This document shows positions 63,644 through 64,000 of a stretch of DNA of 64,000 nt, one piece after another; the first letter of the stretch is position 1; the number at the start of each line of letters is the position of its first letter. A model generated the notes under the pieces. That model did not search any database and had not been told where the DNA came from. It saw nothing but the letters and a program-made list of their open reading frames with translations. Origin of the DNA: Panopea generosa (Eukaryota; Mollusca; Bivalvia; Adapedonta; Hiatellidae); contig CM055899.1 of NCBI GenBank assembly GCA_029582155.1, positions 85,897,056-85,961,055 on the forward strand. The letters run 5' to 3'. The position numbers and the translations under genes were made by a program.

Positions 63644-64000
63644 CTGAAATATAACAAAATATGGCAACTGAACAAAGACGATTGTATTTCGATCATATAC
63701 TAGTATTGTGATATATCTACATAGGTTTTGCTTATTTGGAGATATATATATCGAATTTATTTCGGACCGATTAGGTCGTATTAGAATTTTAAGCATATTT
63801 CTAAATTGCACTGCTTATTTCGAGCTGGTACGTCCTACCATAATATCTACTATGTTTTTCAATATCGAATACTTGTATAATGTTTATACCAAATCTGCTG
63901 ACACTTTTATCGATTCATATATATATTAAAAAAAATGCTGTCAACCGCATTTAACTTGATAAATTGAAAAAGTAAGAAAGCTTTGTCTAAGTTTATTATT
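63644..64000. other. Upstream intron or promoter of the secreted-protein gene
   Basis: AT-rich DNA upstream of the exon 1 acceptor. No first exon can be identified inside the window. Confidence 0.4.

Overview
The window looks like animal genomic DNA, most likely from a mollusc and probably a bivalve. It is AT-rich and gene-poor. Its genes have GT/AG introns and belong to animal families: a Shaw/Kv3 potassium-channel T1 exon, a CBM20 starch/glycogen-binding membrane protein, and a secreted endonuclease/exonuclease/phosphatase (EEP) fold protein. The intergenic DNA carries many Pol III-derived short elements (tRNA-like and 5S-like), a degenerate repeat ending in a GGAC run that resembles one I associate with bivalve genomes, and non-LTR retrotransposon remnants. 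I saw no bacterial operon, CRISPR or phage feature. The taxon is an inference from style, not proven.

Layout: 0-31.9 kb is almost entirely repeats: microsatellites, a 108-bp minisatellite (3.7-5.8 kb), a 34-bp array (11.3-11.6), two related 28-bp arrays (12.6-16.2), a GTAACAATAACA-based higher-order array (17.4-19.8), a LINE 3' remnant (21.2-21.9), a GAA/GAT/GAAA block (22.3-22.7), a 52-bp array (23.1-23.9), related 29-bp and 36-bp arrays (24.9-27.9), and a 24-bp array (31.0-31.5). Next comes the Kv exon (32.0-32.6, minus), short elements (34-36.5), a CTA/CTG block (36.5-37.3) and the CBM20 gene (37.6-39.4, minus), which has a predicted 5'UTR exon and twin CRE motifs; its intron holds 5S-derived repeats. 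From 40.4 to 48.7 kb lie a 40-bp array and a 6.7-kb, 37-bp array. From 49.3 kb there is a cluster of five CACGTG sites, then the EEP gene (51.4-52.7, minus), a dead LINE endonuclease flanked by direct repeats (53.7-55.2), related 26-bp and 42-bp arrays (55.7-58.2), and SINEs. At the right end is a three-exon gene for a small secreted cysteine-containing protein (60.8-63.6, minus), which I assembled from splice sites and matching phases; a large TAG repeat fills its second intron.

All four supported genes lie on the minus strand. They show no shared pathway: ion channel, glycogen/starch binding at a membrane, secreted EEP protein and unknown secreted protein. About 40 percent of the window is tandem repeat. 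The most distinctive signals are pairs of neighbouring arrays with related but different unit lengths, the reverse-topology tail-anchored CBM20 protein with paired CREs, the SNH-for-SDH change and cysteine-rich insert in the EEP protein, the unrecognised three-exon secreted protein, and the CACGTG cluster.
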